A DNA stretch of 59,056 nucleotides from Flavobacteriaceae bacterium bin25 (lineage in GTDB: Bacteria > Bacteroidota > Bacteroidia > Flavobacteriales > Flavobacteriaceae). The translations under genes and the position numbers were made by a program. Positions 1 to 8,411 of this stretch are shown here, in pieces. The notes under the pieces were generated by a model. That model saw only the letters and a list, made by a program, of their open reading frames with translations. It was not told the origin of the DNA and searched no databases. Position 1 is the stretch's first letter. Each line of letters opens with the position of its first letter. The DNA lies in assembly GCA_002238525.1 (NCBI GenBank), contig MPMN01000011.1, positions 1 through 59,056 on the forward strand, read 5' to 3'.

Positions 1-56
1 CTTTGATCATTCATGGTCGTAAAGGGAAAAAGGGGGTAAGTCAACATAATTCTCAT
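1..56 (-). CDS. possible 5' end of a further ORF, cut by the window edge
   Basis: An ATG on the minus strand is followed by 18 open codons (beginning MRIMLTYPLFPF) that run off the left edge. It lies about 60 bases downstream of the two-TM gene, in the same direction as the RiPP locus, so it could be the next gene of that cluster. There is no clear ribosome binding site and the product cannot be recognised. It may equally be a chance open stretch. Confidence 0.25.
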   Translation of the reverse strand, partial: MRIMLTYPLFPFTTMNDQ

Positions 57-118
57 GAAAAGTGAGGTCAATATAGCTATTGCTTATTCCAAGCGATCTC
101 TATTCCACAACAAAGTGA

Positions 119-511
119 TTAGAGCCAACTATAAATATGACTACGTTTAAAATCTTCTATTTTCTCAAAATTCTCAGATGAAACGGCAGGGTTCGGTAAT
201 ATATCCATATATATAAATTTTTTAACATTGAAAATTTTTCGAGCAATATAAATTGATAATCCAATGAAAATGAATGTAATAGAAAGAAATATACCAAATA
301 TCATTTTAATAAGTTGAAAATCTTCATTCCATGAGTTGTTATAGAGAATTGAAAGAAATACCCCAACTAGGGATACAATAAAACCTGAATTATTTAATAC
401 TTGATACAATTTTTTCTCAATACCATTCATGCGCTCTTTTTCATTTTCAAGACTCCTCAAGTAATGATCTCTAATATCATTAAGTAGTTCAATTTTGCCA
501 TTACTTTTCAT
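119..511 (-). CDS. two-TM small membrane protein of the graspetide-like locus
   Basis: This is a 130-aa protein of unknown function. Residues 1-38 are charged and probably helical. Two hydrophobic segments follow, at about 41-57 and 69-90, and then a short soluble tail. The layout (soluble helix, two TM helices, short tail) resembles small 2TM accessory or effector proteins, but no family is recognisable. It starts 12 bases after the stop of the ATP-grasp gene on the same strand, so the two are almost certainly co-transcribed. From context I infer a role in export, anchoring of the maturase, or self-protection against the peptide product. None of these roles is shown by the sequence itself. 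Confidence 0.7.
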   Translation of the reverse strand: MKSNGKIELLNDIRDHYLRSLENEKERMNGIEKKLYQVLNNSGFIVSLVGVFLSILYNNSWNEDFQLIKMIFGIFLSITFIFIGLSIYIARKIFNVKKFIYMDILPNPAVSSENFEKIEDFKRSHIYSWL

Positions 512-523
512 TCTTTCCTTTAG

Positions 524-1438
524 CTAAATTAAGTAGTCAATTATAGCATCAGATATTTTATGATTTGTATCCTTTTCAAGCCAAGCCCACTGACCATTGG
601 GATTAACTTCTAAAAACACATAATTATTTTTTCTTTTAATGATATCTATCGCACCAAAATTTAGTCCTAACCTTTTAATTAATTCGAGGCATTTATTATT
701 TAAATCGGTTGGTAATTGGTATGAATCGAATTTTAGTTTTTTTCTCCTCCAGTCAAGCACTGTTTTTTTATTGGACTGGGAATCTATTTTAGCTGAAAAC
801 ACCTTATCATTCACTACATTCACTCTAAGTTCGTATTCTTTTTCAATTTCTTCTTGAAAAATAATTGGAAAAAGAGATTGACCCGAATGAGTTAAGTGCT
901 CTTTATTTATAAGGTTTGTGAATATCAATTTTTGCTTACTACCTTGATGATATTTTCCTCCATAAAGAGGCTTTAAAATGATATGACCATCATACTTTTT
1001 GTAAAGTTCAATAATTCTACTCTTCTCAGTTGATATTACTGTTTCAGGAACTTGAAAACCTATTTTGTGAGCTAAACTAATCTGCCTTAATTTATTTTCT
1101 GCACGGTAAATAAAATCTGGATGGCTTAACCACTTATTAGACTTTAACCCTTGCCAGAATGAATTTAAGAATAACCTAAAATCTCTTTTGTAAAATTCTT
1201 CTTGATTTAAATCTGAAAATTTAGGCGTTGGCACGGCTGTTCTTCTGAACCAAACAGAAGAAAATTTCGAGATACCGTCAATTGACGTTATGCTTTCCTT
1301 TCCATAAGTAACTGAAAGATTATGTTTAATATCAATATCATCAGTATTAAACCTAAGATATTCAACACCCCTACTATTTAAGATATTTACTACATAATCC
1401 GTTGTGTAGTCTTTTTTGTGAGAAACAATTAAAATCAA
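524..1438 (-). CDS. MvdD-like ATP-grasp peptide maturase (graspetide ligase)
   Basis: The 304-aa protein begins with an N-terminal segment like the pre-ATP-grasp domain of MvdC/MvdD enzymes (MILIVSHKKDY, later VWFRRTAVPTP). An ATP-grasp fold follows, with ILKPLYGG near residue 155 as the nucleotide-binding lysine loop and FLEVNPNGQW near 278 carrying the Mg-binding Glu and Asn. Enzymes of this family use ATP to join Ser/Thr or Lys side chains to Asp/Glu side chains in ribosomal peptides, giving omega-ester or omega-amide macrocycles. Two small acidic peptides directly upstream fit as substrates. The start codon is TTG, because an in-frame stop lies just before it and the N-terminus matches the family there. 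RimK-like ligase activity on another substrate is the main alternative. Confidence 0.82.
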   Translation of the reverse strand: MILIVSHKKDYTTDYVVNILNSRGVEYLRFNTDDIDIKHNLSVTYGKESITSIDGISKFSSVWFRRTAVPTPKFSDLNQEEFYKRDFRLFLNSFWQGLKSNKWLSHPDFIYRAENKLRQISLAHKIGFQVPETVISTEKSRIIELYKKYDGHIILKPLYGGKYHQGSKQKLIFTNLINKEHLTHSGQSLFPIIFQEEIEKEYELRVNVVNDKVFSAKIDSQSNKKTVLDWRRKKLKFDSYQLPTDLNNKCLELIKRLGLNFGAIDIIKRKNNYVFLEVNPNGQWAWLEKDTNHKISDAIIDYLI

Positions 1439-1487
1439 TTAAACACTTAATATTGAACTTTTTAAATTAAAGCATAAAACTAATTGT

Positions 1488-1718
1488 CTATACATCATCA
1501 TCATTATCATCCTTTTCATTACTAGCCCTTGTAAACGTGATGGTGTCAAAAATTATCGGCTCATTCTTATCGTTCATCAAACTGATAGCAGGAGTAGCAG
1601 TTCCAATCAAAACATTGAGGTTTTGCTTGTAACAGTAAGACACCTCTTGCAAATCTACTTCATCTGTTACAGTTTCTCCATATTCAAATAGAATATATTT
1701 CTTGTAGTTAGGATTCAT
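1488..1718 (-). CDS. putative graspetide precursor peptide 1
   Basis: This is a 76-aa acidic peptide, paralogous along its length to the 78-aa peptide upstream. Shared positions include NYK-YI-F-Y near the N-terminus, EVS-CY near residue 25, NVL-GT-TPA-SLM near the middle, and a tail T-x-T-x-x-S-N-E-x-x-D-x-D-x-D. The tail here is TFTRASNEKDDNDDDV. Thr/Ser hydroxyl donors followed by a run of Asp/Glu acceptors is the hallmark of graspetide cores. The gene ends 49 bases before the ATP-grasp gene on the same strand. I infer that the first 55-60 residues are leader and the tail is core. It does not match a core motif I know, such as TxKxPSD of microviridins. Confidence 0.72.
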   Translation of the reverse strand: MNPNYKKYILFEYGETVTDEVDLQEVSYCYKQNLNVLIGTATPAISLMNDKNEPIIFDTITFTRASNEKDDNDDDV

Positions 1719-1799
1719 AATCTTTCAAATTAGCTTAAGTTACTTCAAAGATACAAAAGGCAATCCATAAAATAGTGGTTTCGCCATGTATTTGAAATA

Positions 1800-1850
1800 T
1801 CAAAGTAATTCTATAGTTTGGTCTTTTTTGTGAAAAACGATTAAAATCAC
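1800..1850 (-). pseudogene. fossil 5' end of a second ATP-grasp gene
   Basis: This short stretch between the two precursor genes reads GTG then ILIVFHKKDQTIELL and a stop. The intact maturase begins MILIVSHKKDYTTDYVV. A 29-base block is shared with the maturase start (1821-1849 against 1408-1436) with two mismatches. It sits 46 bases after the stop of precursor 2, almost the same spacing as between precursor 1 and the maturase. I read it as the remnant of an ancestral precursor plus ligase unit that was duplicated in tandem and then lost its upstream ligase. Confidence 0.7.
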
Positions 1851-1896
1851 CTTTTAAGATAATAATGTGTTTTTGACATTAATCTATCAAGATAGA

Positions 1897-2133
1897 TTAA
1901 TATCCAGAATCATAATCCGAGTCAGTATGTTCATTACTAACTAATGTACTTGTTCGGGTTACCACACTCATCGTCTGATTTCTGTCTTTCATTAAACTTA
2001 CAGCGGGAGTATCAGTTCCAACTAAAACATTAAGAATTTGATTGTAACAACAAGAAACTTCTGGCATATTTACTACATCTAAGACAGACTCGCAGTAATC
2101 AAACATAATATAATTTTTGTAATTATGAATCAT
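1897..2133 (-). CDS. putative graspetide precursor peptide 2
   Basis: This 78-aa peptide is a paralogue of the 76-aa peptide downstream. It keeps the central NVLVGTDTPAVSLM block and ends in TSTLVSNEHTDSDYDSGY, which aligns with the other tail as T-x-T-x-x-S-N-E-x-x-D-x-D-x-D. It is the first gene of the minus-strand locus, so the promoter should lie in the 226-base divergent gap before the DUF2911 gene. It has three cysteines that are only partly shared with its paralogue. The differing core residues suggest one maturase acting on two products. Function is inferred from the tail chemistry and the neighbouring ligase. Confidence 0.7.
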   Translation of the reverse strand: MIHNYKNYIMFDYCESVLDVVNMPEVSCCYNQILNVLVGTDTPAVSLMKDRNQTMSVVTRTSTLVSNEHTDSDYDSGY

Positions 2134-2359
2134 ATTCTTTCTTTTAAGTATTAACTATCACAAAGGGACGAAAAAGCAACAGATCAAAACAATCAATCGC
2201 CAATTATTTTGAATAAGAAACAAAATCTGTTCTATAGTTTATGAGATACTCAAGCTAACCCCTAAAGTTGCATTTGTTTGTTGAGCATATGGCTTATAAA
2301 TGAATAAATTGAAAAATCCGAACATAAATAAGTAATTTGCAGTCTGAAAAGTTATTACA

Positions 2360-2920
2360 ATGCCTATTAAGAAAATTCTGATAATCATTGTAGCTCTGAT
2401 AGTTATCTTCATTTTAGCAATCGGAGGCTACATTGCATATGGTTTAATCTTTCCAAAAAGTCCAAAAGGTAGCGCAACTTTTAATGACGAGGACCTCAGA
2501 TTAAAAGTCAGCTACTATCAACCTTACAAAAAAGACCGATTGATTTTTGGACCAGAAGAACAAGATGCTTTAGTCCCCTTTGGAAAATACTGGCGCCTTG
2601 GAGCAAACTTGACAACCAAAATAAAACTTAATCAAGATGTTTCTTTTGGAGGAAAGACCTTAAATAAAGGAACCTACGGACTCTACACATACCCCTATCC
2701 GAATAAATGGACTCTCATAGTTAGCAGTAAATCAAGTGGAAGTAGTTATAATGAACCAGCGAAAGATAAAATAGTATTGAGCGTTGACCTCCCAACATAC
2801 ATTTTAGAAACTGAATTAGAACAGTTTACAATAGATTTCGTCCGTAAAGATCAACAGATTCTATTAAGATTTAGGTGGGACAAAACTGGAGTTGATGTTC
2901 CCATTGAGAAAATAAAATAA
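2360..2920 (+). CDS. DUF2911 family membrane-anchored protein
   Basis: The 186-aa protein has an N-terminal TM or signal anchor (residues 5-29, very hydrophobic) and then a DUF2911 domain. The diagnostic stretch is LVPFGKYWRLGAN followed by TKI, with GGKTLNKGTYGLYTYP further on. DUF2911 proteins are common in Bacteroidota, usually exported and of unknown function. The domain should lie in the periplasm, tethered to the inner membrane. The gene stands alone, divergent from the peptide locus. Confidence in the family is high and knowledge of its role is nil. Confidence 0.8.
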   Translation: MPIKKILIIIVALIVIFILAIGGYIAYGLIFPKSPKGSATFNDEDLRLKVSYYQPYKKDRLIFGPEEQDALVPFGKYWRLGANLTTKIKLNQDVSFGGKTLNKGTYGLYTYPYPNKWTLIVSSKSSGSSYNEPAKDKIVLSVDLPTYILETELEQFTIDFVRKDQQILLRFRWDKTGVDVPIEKIK

Positions 2921-3087
2921 GACACTTGTTATAAATTCAAATTTTCATGCTAAAAAGTCTCTTATTTCTTTGATAGAACATGATTAAATTCAGATTAATA
3001 TCATTCTTCTTGTATTGATAATTTGGTTTGTAGTTCTATAACATAAAAAATCTTCTCCTAAATGGCATTTTTCCTTACTAATTACCT

Positions 3088-3095
3088 TAAATTTG
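3088..3095 (+). promoter_or_regulatory. candidate -7 box (TANNTTTG) for the YbjQ gene
   Basis: TAAATTTG matches the Bacteroidota -7 consensus TANNTTTG and lies 45 bases before the ATG of the YbjQ gene. A T-rich stretch about 20 bases upstream would be a poor -33 element, so the call is tentative. Confidence 0.35.
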
Positions 3096-3139
3096 TTCAA
3101 AGGAACAAGAAAATTAAATTTCAATAAAATTAATTAGTT

Positions 3140-3454
3140 ATGCTTCTCACAACAACTGAAAATGTAGTTGGAAAAAAGATTTCCTCAGTACATGGTTTAG
3201 CAAGAGGGAGTACTGTCAGAGCTAGAAACGTCGGTAGAGACATGATCGCTGGTTTAAAGAATTTAGTCGGTGGTGAAATAAGCGAGTATACAAGACTGCA
3301 AGCACATGCAAGAGAGGAAGCAATTCAAAGGATGATAGTTGACGCGAAAAAAATTGGAGCAAATGCCATAGTATCGGTTCGTATTACAACTGCTATGATT
3401 CAAGGGGGTGCATCTGAGATCCTAGCGTATGGTACCGCAGTTACAATAGAATAA
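3140..3454 (+). CDS. YbjQ/UPF0145 family protein
   Basis: The 104-aa protein covers the whole of the YbjQ (UPF0145) family. It has TTENVVGKKI at the start, the G-ARG-T-RARN-GRD region at 22-34, then the helix with AR-EAI-RM-DAK--GANAIV and the final strand EILAYGTAV. These are small homo-oligomeric cytosolic proteins of unknown function, sometimes called putative heavy-metal-binding. A 37-aa membrane peptide begins three bases after its stop, so the two probably form an operon and may work together. Length is normal for the family. Confidence 0.88.
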   Translation: MLLTTTENVVGKKISSVHGLARGSTVRARNVGRDMIAGLKNLVGGEISEYTRLQAHAREEAIQRMIVDAKKIGANAIVSVRITTAMIQGGASEILAYGTAVTIE

Positions 3455-3457
3455 AAT

Positions 3458-3571
3458 ATGTTTGGTTTAGAATTACTCTTTTACGGAATCGTTGGTTTGG
3501 TACTGATCATTGTTATCATTAAGCGAGTTAGAGATGCCCAAAAAGAAACTTTTGAAAAGCGAAAAAACTAA
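3458..3571 (+). CDS. 37-aa single-TM small membrane protein
   Basis: An ATG three bases after the YbjQ stop opens a 37-codon frame: MFGLELLFYGIVGLVLIIVI and then a basic tail (KRVRDAQKETFEKRKN). The pattern of one hydrophobic helix (residues 4-20) followed by positive residues is typical of a small inner-membrane peptide with its C-terminus in the cytoplasm. Tight coupling to the YbjQ gene supports translation. No family is recognised. Confidence 0.6.
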   Translation: MFGLELLFYGIVGLVLIIVIIKRVRDAQKETFEKRKN

Positions 3572-4083
3572 GTAGCTTATACACTTTACCTAAAAATATA
3601 TTGTAGTAGATTTGATTATCTCACAGTTCTCAAATTATTCCTAGTTTAATGACAAGGCGGAAAAGATTGTTCGTTTGACTATTTCTGTAAATAAGTTTAC
3701 AATGACAAATAGATAAAAAGTTCATTATTCAACAAAATGTCAATGGTTATTCAGTAAATGATTTGCCAAAGTGATTTTATGTTGGTTGTGCAATCCATTC
3801 GAAAGAATCCATACTGGAATAATTTCACCTGAATACAATAATCTCTCCCCCACCCTAAACCTTTTGGCATGGTAGATTTTAGACTTACCTAATCAACTTA
3901 GGAAATGAAACTCCTTTGATTAATAGCAAAGGATCAAGTAATAAAGTTTTACCAACCGGCTTAATCTTGTTTCTTCCACTTGACATGACAAAAGTTAGAT
4001 ACAAACCACGATGCTTTTAGTAAGCAATGAGTTATATGATCTTATTGAAAAATTAAAAGATGAAAAATTATGAAAATCTTTCC
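3572..4083. other. intergenic, no gene seen
   Basis: About 510 bases of AT-rich sequence hold no open frame of note and no RNA gene I can recognise. It separates the YbjQ pair from a convergent lipoprotein gene. Confidence 0.5.
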
Positions 4084-5844
4084 TTAATTGCTTGAAGTTT
4101 GGTGCCAGTATGTCCACTCGAACTGGCTTAGGTCAGCACCTTTTTCATTTCCGGCAGTTACCAATTCCGCAAAGGAAGAGGAATCTCTGGAAAACTGCCC
4201 GTTTTGATCTTCCATGTATACTTCAAAAAATTGGTTTACTGTAGGTACTTCATCACACCCCTCGGAGAAAACAACATCAATATCCTGGAAAGATAAATCC
4301 CCATTTAGATAGTTATCTCTCGGATCTTCTTCAAGCCGTACAGCTATATCATCAGTAATTAAATTTGTACATGCCACTTTATCTATTCTTCCGACGAGAT
4401 GTCCGTATAAATACAAGAATGCTTTTGGCTCGTGTTCAGATTGGCAAGGAGAATTTAATTCTGGACCTAAGATTGATATATTTGAAATTGTGAATTTTTT
4501 TTCATCATTTGATAAGCCCGTAACAAATGAATCGCTAATTTCTACTCCAATGTAGGTATGCTCATTTAACTCAACAAGTGTATTGTCTAATTCTCCTCTA
4601 TATCCGATTAACCATATACCACCCTCAATCGGTGTATTTGAAACAACTAAACCTGAAACATTAACATCTGAATCAACAATTGCCAGACCATATTCAAGCC
4701 CCCCTACGACTTCTACATTTTCAATAATTGTCCCAGAACCAACCCCCAAAAGAACAAATCCAGTAATACCAGTATTGTAAAAATTTTCAATAACAGAACC
4801 TCCATGTCTAATAGAAACATAACGCAACAATCCAGAATTATCATCTGGGTCATCGCCACCAAACTCGTATTGCTCACCAAAAAACCCAAAAAATTCAAAT
4901 TCAGGATCCGCAGGAGCTTTACCCAAAATATACAACCCACCCCATTGTTCATCAAGAGATGGTTCCGGAGGGGTTACTCCTTCCTCATAAGTCCCATCAG
5001 CTGTAATCGGATCCCCTTCGTATGTAAATATTATCGGATTTTCAGCAGTTCCATTGGCTTCAATTTTAGCACCAGGCTCAATAATTAATGTTGAGATAGT
5101 CTCTTGAGTAGTTTCCTTTGCTTTGATGACGGTTCCTGCTTCAATGCGAAGGGTTGACCCTGCAGGTACTGTAACCCAGCCATCTAAAATATATTCTGTT
5201 CCAGCTTTTAATTCTGTCGTACCATTTAATTCTCCATATAATACATTGGATGCTTTCCTTTCAGGCAATTCATCAATTAATTGTTTAATAGCTGAAGTGA
5301 AATCAACAAATTCTAATTCTCCTTGCCTAAATAGTCTGATATATATCAGAAAAGAATTAGATATCTTTTTTAGTTGGTCTATATTTTGCTCATCAGCATA
5401 GCTCGTTTGGACAAATAATATGTCTTTTATATCAGTCAGCATAGAATAAATGAGGTTAAACAGTTCCTCAACTTCTTCAGAGGGAAAGTAATGACTTGAA
5501 GACTCAGACGCACTTTCTAATTCACTCTGAATAAGTTCAAACTCTTCTTGGGAAATGGAGTTCTCAAGTTTTTGATTTAACGATTTGATTGTATTTTCTA
5601 ATTCACCAATCAGTGCATCAGCGTTAGACTTTGCAGCTTGTGCATTTTGTAACTGAGTTTGCAAACTGCTCACCTCAGCATCCGAATTACTCTTAGCATC
5701 TTGTGCTTGCTTTAGCTGAGTCTGCAAGGTTAAAATTTGGTTTTGTAAATCTTCAATTTCATCGTCCTGATTATTGCAATTTGTAAATGAAACCAAACAC
5801 AAAAAGAATATGCCTACAATTAAAATGGGATTAAGTATTTTCAT
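4084..5844 (-). CDS. coiled-coil lipoprotein with right-handed beta-helix
   Basis: The chosen start gives MKILNPILIVGIFFLCLVSF then TNC, a type II signal peptide with the lipobox cysteine. The longer frame would add 13 residues before the signal. After the Cys comes a coiled coil of about 75 residues (repeated LQTQL-AQ-AKSN heptads), then a linker helix region. From about residue 200 there is a parallel beta-helix of the Bacteroidota type: AGTEYILDGWVTVPAGSTL, IEAGTVIKA, IIEPGAKIEANGT, LRYVSIRHGG, GTIIENVEVVGGLEYG. It is presumably an outer-membrane surface or periplasmic lipoprotein. Its N-terminal module is shared with the S41 protease lipoprotein about 0.9 kb upstream on the same strand. 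Function is unknown. Confidence 0.75.
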   Translation of the reverse strand: MKILNPILIVGIFFLCLVSFTNCNNQDDEIEDLQNQILTLQTQLKQAQDAKSNSDAEVSSLQTQLQNAQAAKSNADALIGELENTIKSLNQKLENSISQEEFELIQSELESASESSSHYFPSEEVEELFNLIYSMLTDIKDILFVQTSYADEQNIDQLKKISNSFLIYIRLFRQGELEFVDFTSAIKQLIDELPERKASNVLYGELNGTTELKAGTEYILDGWVTVPAGSTLRIEAGTVIKAKETTQETISTLIIEPGAKIEANGTAENPIIFTYEGDPITADGTYEEGVTPPEPSLDEQWGGLYILGKAPADPEFEFFGFFGEQYEFGGDDPDDNSGLLRYVSIRHGGSVIENFYNTGITGFVLLGVGSGTIIENVEVVGGLEYGLAIVDSDVNVSGLVVSNTPIEGGIWLIGYRGELDNTLVELNEHTYIGVEISDSFVTGLSNDEKKFTISNISILGPELNSPCQSEHEPKAFLYLYGHLVGRIDKVACTNLITDDIAVRLEEDPRDNYLNGDLSFQDIDVVFSEGCDEVPTVNQFFEVYMEDQNGQFSRDSSSFAELVTAGNEKGADLSQFEWTYWHQTSSN

Positions 5845-5946
5845 GATATTTTGGATAGAGTTCCGGAAAGTGTAAAAAGCCATATTCTTGACACCGAAAT
5901 GATAATTGGTAAATGTAGTACAAATTAATATGGAGCCATAGCTATA

Positions 5947-6294
5947 ATGAAAACAAAAAGATTAAATAGCTTGATGGAATTGGAGTTCCTTCTTGATAAA
6001 TCACATCGCTCAAATCGCTCAAGCCAAGAATTACCTAATCCAATAACTATATCAAAACAAAATCTTTCAGCATATTATTGTAAAAAACATAGAAAGGGCA
6101 AAATAGTCACTATTCTCAAAGGTTTCAATTGCAGTGATGAACAGATTAAGGACTTGGCAAAAGACTTAAAGAAGACTTTAGGAATTGGAGGTTCCGTAAA
6201 AAATGGAGAAATAATTTTTCAAGGAAATTGCATATCAAAACTTATCAGTATTCTAAATAAGCAGGGACATAATGTCAAAAATTTAGGCAAATAA
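5947..6294 (+). CDS. SUI1/YciH-like translation factor
   Basis: The 115-aa protein has a basic, Ser-rich N-terminus and a C-terminal SUI1 (eIF1-like) domain from about residue 45. Landmarks are HRKGKIVTILKGF, then LAKDLKKTLGIGGSVKNGEIIFQGN, which is the G-GG-VK-G-I--QG core of the family, and a closing helix KLISILNKQGH. Bacterial members such as YciH can affect start-codon fidelity, but the role in Bacteroidota is unproven. It is a lone gene, divergent from the beta-helix lipoprotein. Length is typical. Confidence 0.85.
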   Translation: MKTKRLNSLMELEFLLDKSHRSNRSSQELPNPITISKQNLSAYYCKKHRKGKIVTILKGFNCSDEQIKDLAKDLKKTLGIGGSVKNGEIIFQGNCISKLISILNKQGHNVKNLGK

Positions 6295-6758
6295 ATTTTT
6301 CTTAGGTTTTTGATCAATTCAGAATGAACCGATGACTATCTGATTGTATAGAACTTCTCCCATACCTGAATAGAATTCACTAATCCACAGTTTTAGTAAG
6401 TAGAAGATTTTGTTTTTTTTCTACTATCCAAAAAGTTTTACATCCGAAAATTTACGAGGATTATGTTTCAGCAAGGTCATACAGCAAAAGTAAAATGTAT
6501 CAGCATCAATTCCGCATTAAATATTTCTTTTTTCTAGTCCTTACAAATCAAGAATTATCTGAATTATTTAGTCAACAAACTGAAGACTCATTACACTAGT
6601 TAATCCAAAAGTGTAACATTACCAAATCAAAAAATAAAATAATAAGCTCAATGAGAAATCCTTAACGGAGATAAACCCAATACAAGTATAGTGATCAACA
6701 ACCTACCTGGAAATATGCTCCCTAATTATTGATGATTGATCAAGAAATTTATAAATTT
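6295..6758. other. intergenic, no gene seen
   Basis: About 460 bases of AT-rich DNA lie between convergent genes. I see no credible open frame, RNA gene or repeat in it. Confidence 0.5.
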
Positions 6759-8411
6759 TTACTGCTGAATTCTTTGAATTATATGGTCGAAATTCCAAAT
6801 TCCAATTTGATCTTCTGGTCTTTCTATTAATTCAAATTCCACTTGGTATTTAATTGGTAGATAACTTCTCTGTTCGGTTGAAGCCGGAACAATCAATTCT
6901 AATGTTTTTGCAAGAAGTCTTTCGTTCTTATCTCCCAATTGACCTAATTGAAGGACTGATTCCTCAATTTGCACGTCGGGTGGTAAACCATCTTCAAACT
7001 CATAAAAACCAGCACTATTCCCAGATTTTACACAAAGAGGTTGAAGCGCATATTTGTGCCTAGTGTTAAGTTTTGATGCATTATCTTCATCTCTATAAAA
7101 GTAGTTACGAGGTTCTGTATCATTTATATCATATAAGGTTAAAGACCCTTCATTTTTCCCTACAGTTTTCTCTCCGACAACAAACACATCCATATACGGT
7201 TTCAAGTTATTTATTAATCCTTCACTTGCAGATGCAGTACTCTCACTTGTAATAAAATAAACCCGACTTAACTTTAATTTATTTATTGGAGTAATTCCAT
7301 CCCCAATATTTCCAGGAAAATTTTCTGGTTTTAAGTCAAATGCATTTGTGACCTTTGAATTCCATACTTCTATACTGACAATATCAGATTCGCCACGTCC
7401 CGAAATAGCTGCTGCCAATAGATTTGAAGTAGAGCTACTTCCACCGCGATTATACCTTAAATCAACGACAAGATCAGTTATAGCTGCCGAATTAAATTGG
7501 GCAAACACATCATTTAGTTCACGATGTCTTTCTAGATTACGTACAAACTGGTTGTAGAAAATATATCCAACTTTGTGTTGTCCTATTTCAAGAACTTTGC
7601 TAACGACTATGGGATTTCGAGCAAAATTTTCTACTTGGGTTAGATCAATATTTTGGCCAGTTAACTCAAAACCATTAAAATCGTCTCCTTGAAACTGAGG
7701 CGCAGCTATGTTGATTGTGAAATTAGTGGAAGCGATTAAGGATTGGTAATTTCCAGTGTTTAAGGAAATTCCATTTATTTGGGTGAAATACATACCTCTT
7801 TTAACACCTTGCTGCTCAGCATTTGAATCCCGATGCACAACCTGTACAAATCCAAATAAATCATTTGAGTTATAACGACCCAACCTAAATTGCATCCCAT
7901 GATCTTGAGAAACACCCTGAAAGCTTTTCTCTTGGCCTTCATAATCTTGGATAAACCAACTAAAACGGTCTTTAGAATGCGTTAGTTTTTGAAAAAAAGA
8001 TTCTGGGTCCATATTGTCTCTAATCAGATTTTTATACTGAGTTAAATCAGTTTCCTGAGAATCTGCTAAAAGTGGAACTTCTTCCTGCCAGAAATACCAA
8101 AAGTTCATAGCCTTCCAGACAAAATCACTAATCTCATATTGGGGATCTTCTAGATCAATTTCTAAATCCTCTTCCTCCTGATCTTCTAAATTTTCAACCG
8201 GTTGACTTAAACTTTTTACCTGATTTTCTAAATCGGTAACTTTTGACTGAGCTGAAAGTTTAGCATCTTGTTCTTCCTTTAATTGTTTTTGCAAGCTTGT
8301 TACCTGTTGCTGTAGTTGTTCTATTTCAGCATCTTGGTTTTTACAACTGACTAAACCAATTAGAGGAAGTAAAGAAATAACTATTATTAAGAAGTGTTTG
8401 TGTGTTTTCAT
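6759..8411 (-). CDS. S41 family C-terminal processing peptidase, lipoprotein
   Basis: The 550-aa protein starts with a lipoprotein signal ending LIGLVSC. A coiled coil and a very acidic linker (residues 25-95) follow, then an S41 protease. A PDZ-like segment (GFVQVVHRDS, GVKRGMYFTQINGI) precedes the catalytic core, which contains LVVDLRYNRGGSSSTSN, FITSESTASASEGLIN with the nucleophile Ser, and GEKTVGKNEG with the catalytic Lys. The enzyme should be exported and membrane-anchored, and cleave C-terminal peptides of envelope proteins. The start of the mature chain (CKNQDAEIEQLQQQ) closely mirrors that of the neighbouring beta-helix lipoprotein (CNNQDDEIEDLQNQ), so the two may share a partner or location. 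Confidence 0.88.
   Translation of the reverse strand: MKTHKHFLIIVISLLPLIGLVSCKNQDAEIEQLQQQVTSLQKQLKEEQDAKLSAQSKVTDLENQVKSLSQPVENLEDQEEEDLEIDLEDPQYEISDFVWKAMNFWYFWQEEVPLLADSQETDLTQYKNLIRDNMDPESFFQKLTHSKDRFSWFIQDYEGQEKSFQGVSQDHGMQFRLGRYNSNDLFGFVQVVHRDSNAEQQGVKRGMYFTQINGISLNTGNYQSLIASTNFTINIAAPQFQGDDFNGFELTGQNIDLTQVENFARNPIVVSKVLEIGQHKVGYIFYNQFVRNLERHRELNDVFAQFNSAAITDLVVDLRYNRGGSSSTSNLLAAAISGRGESDIVSIEVWNSKVTNAFDLKPENFPGNIGDGITPINKLKLSRVYFITSESTASASEGLINNLKPYMDVFVVGEKTVGKNEGSLTLYDINDTEPRNYFYRDEDNASKLNTRHKYALQPLCVKSGNSAGFYEFEDGLPPDVQIEESVLQLGQLGDKNERLLAKTLELIVPASTEQRSYLPIKYQVEFELIERPEDQIGIWNFDHIIQRIQQ

Noticed and set aside
4713-5401. Several open frames opposite or out of frame with the beta-helix lipoprotein
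   Set aside because: They are shadows of a long, well-supported gene.
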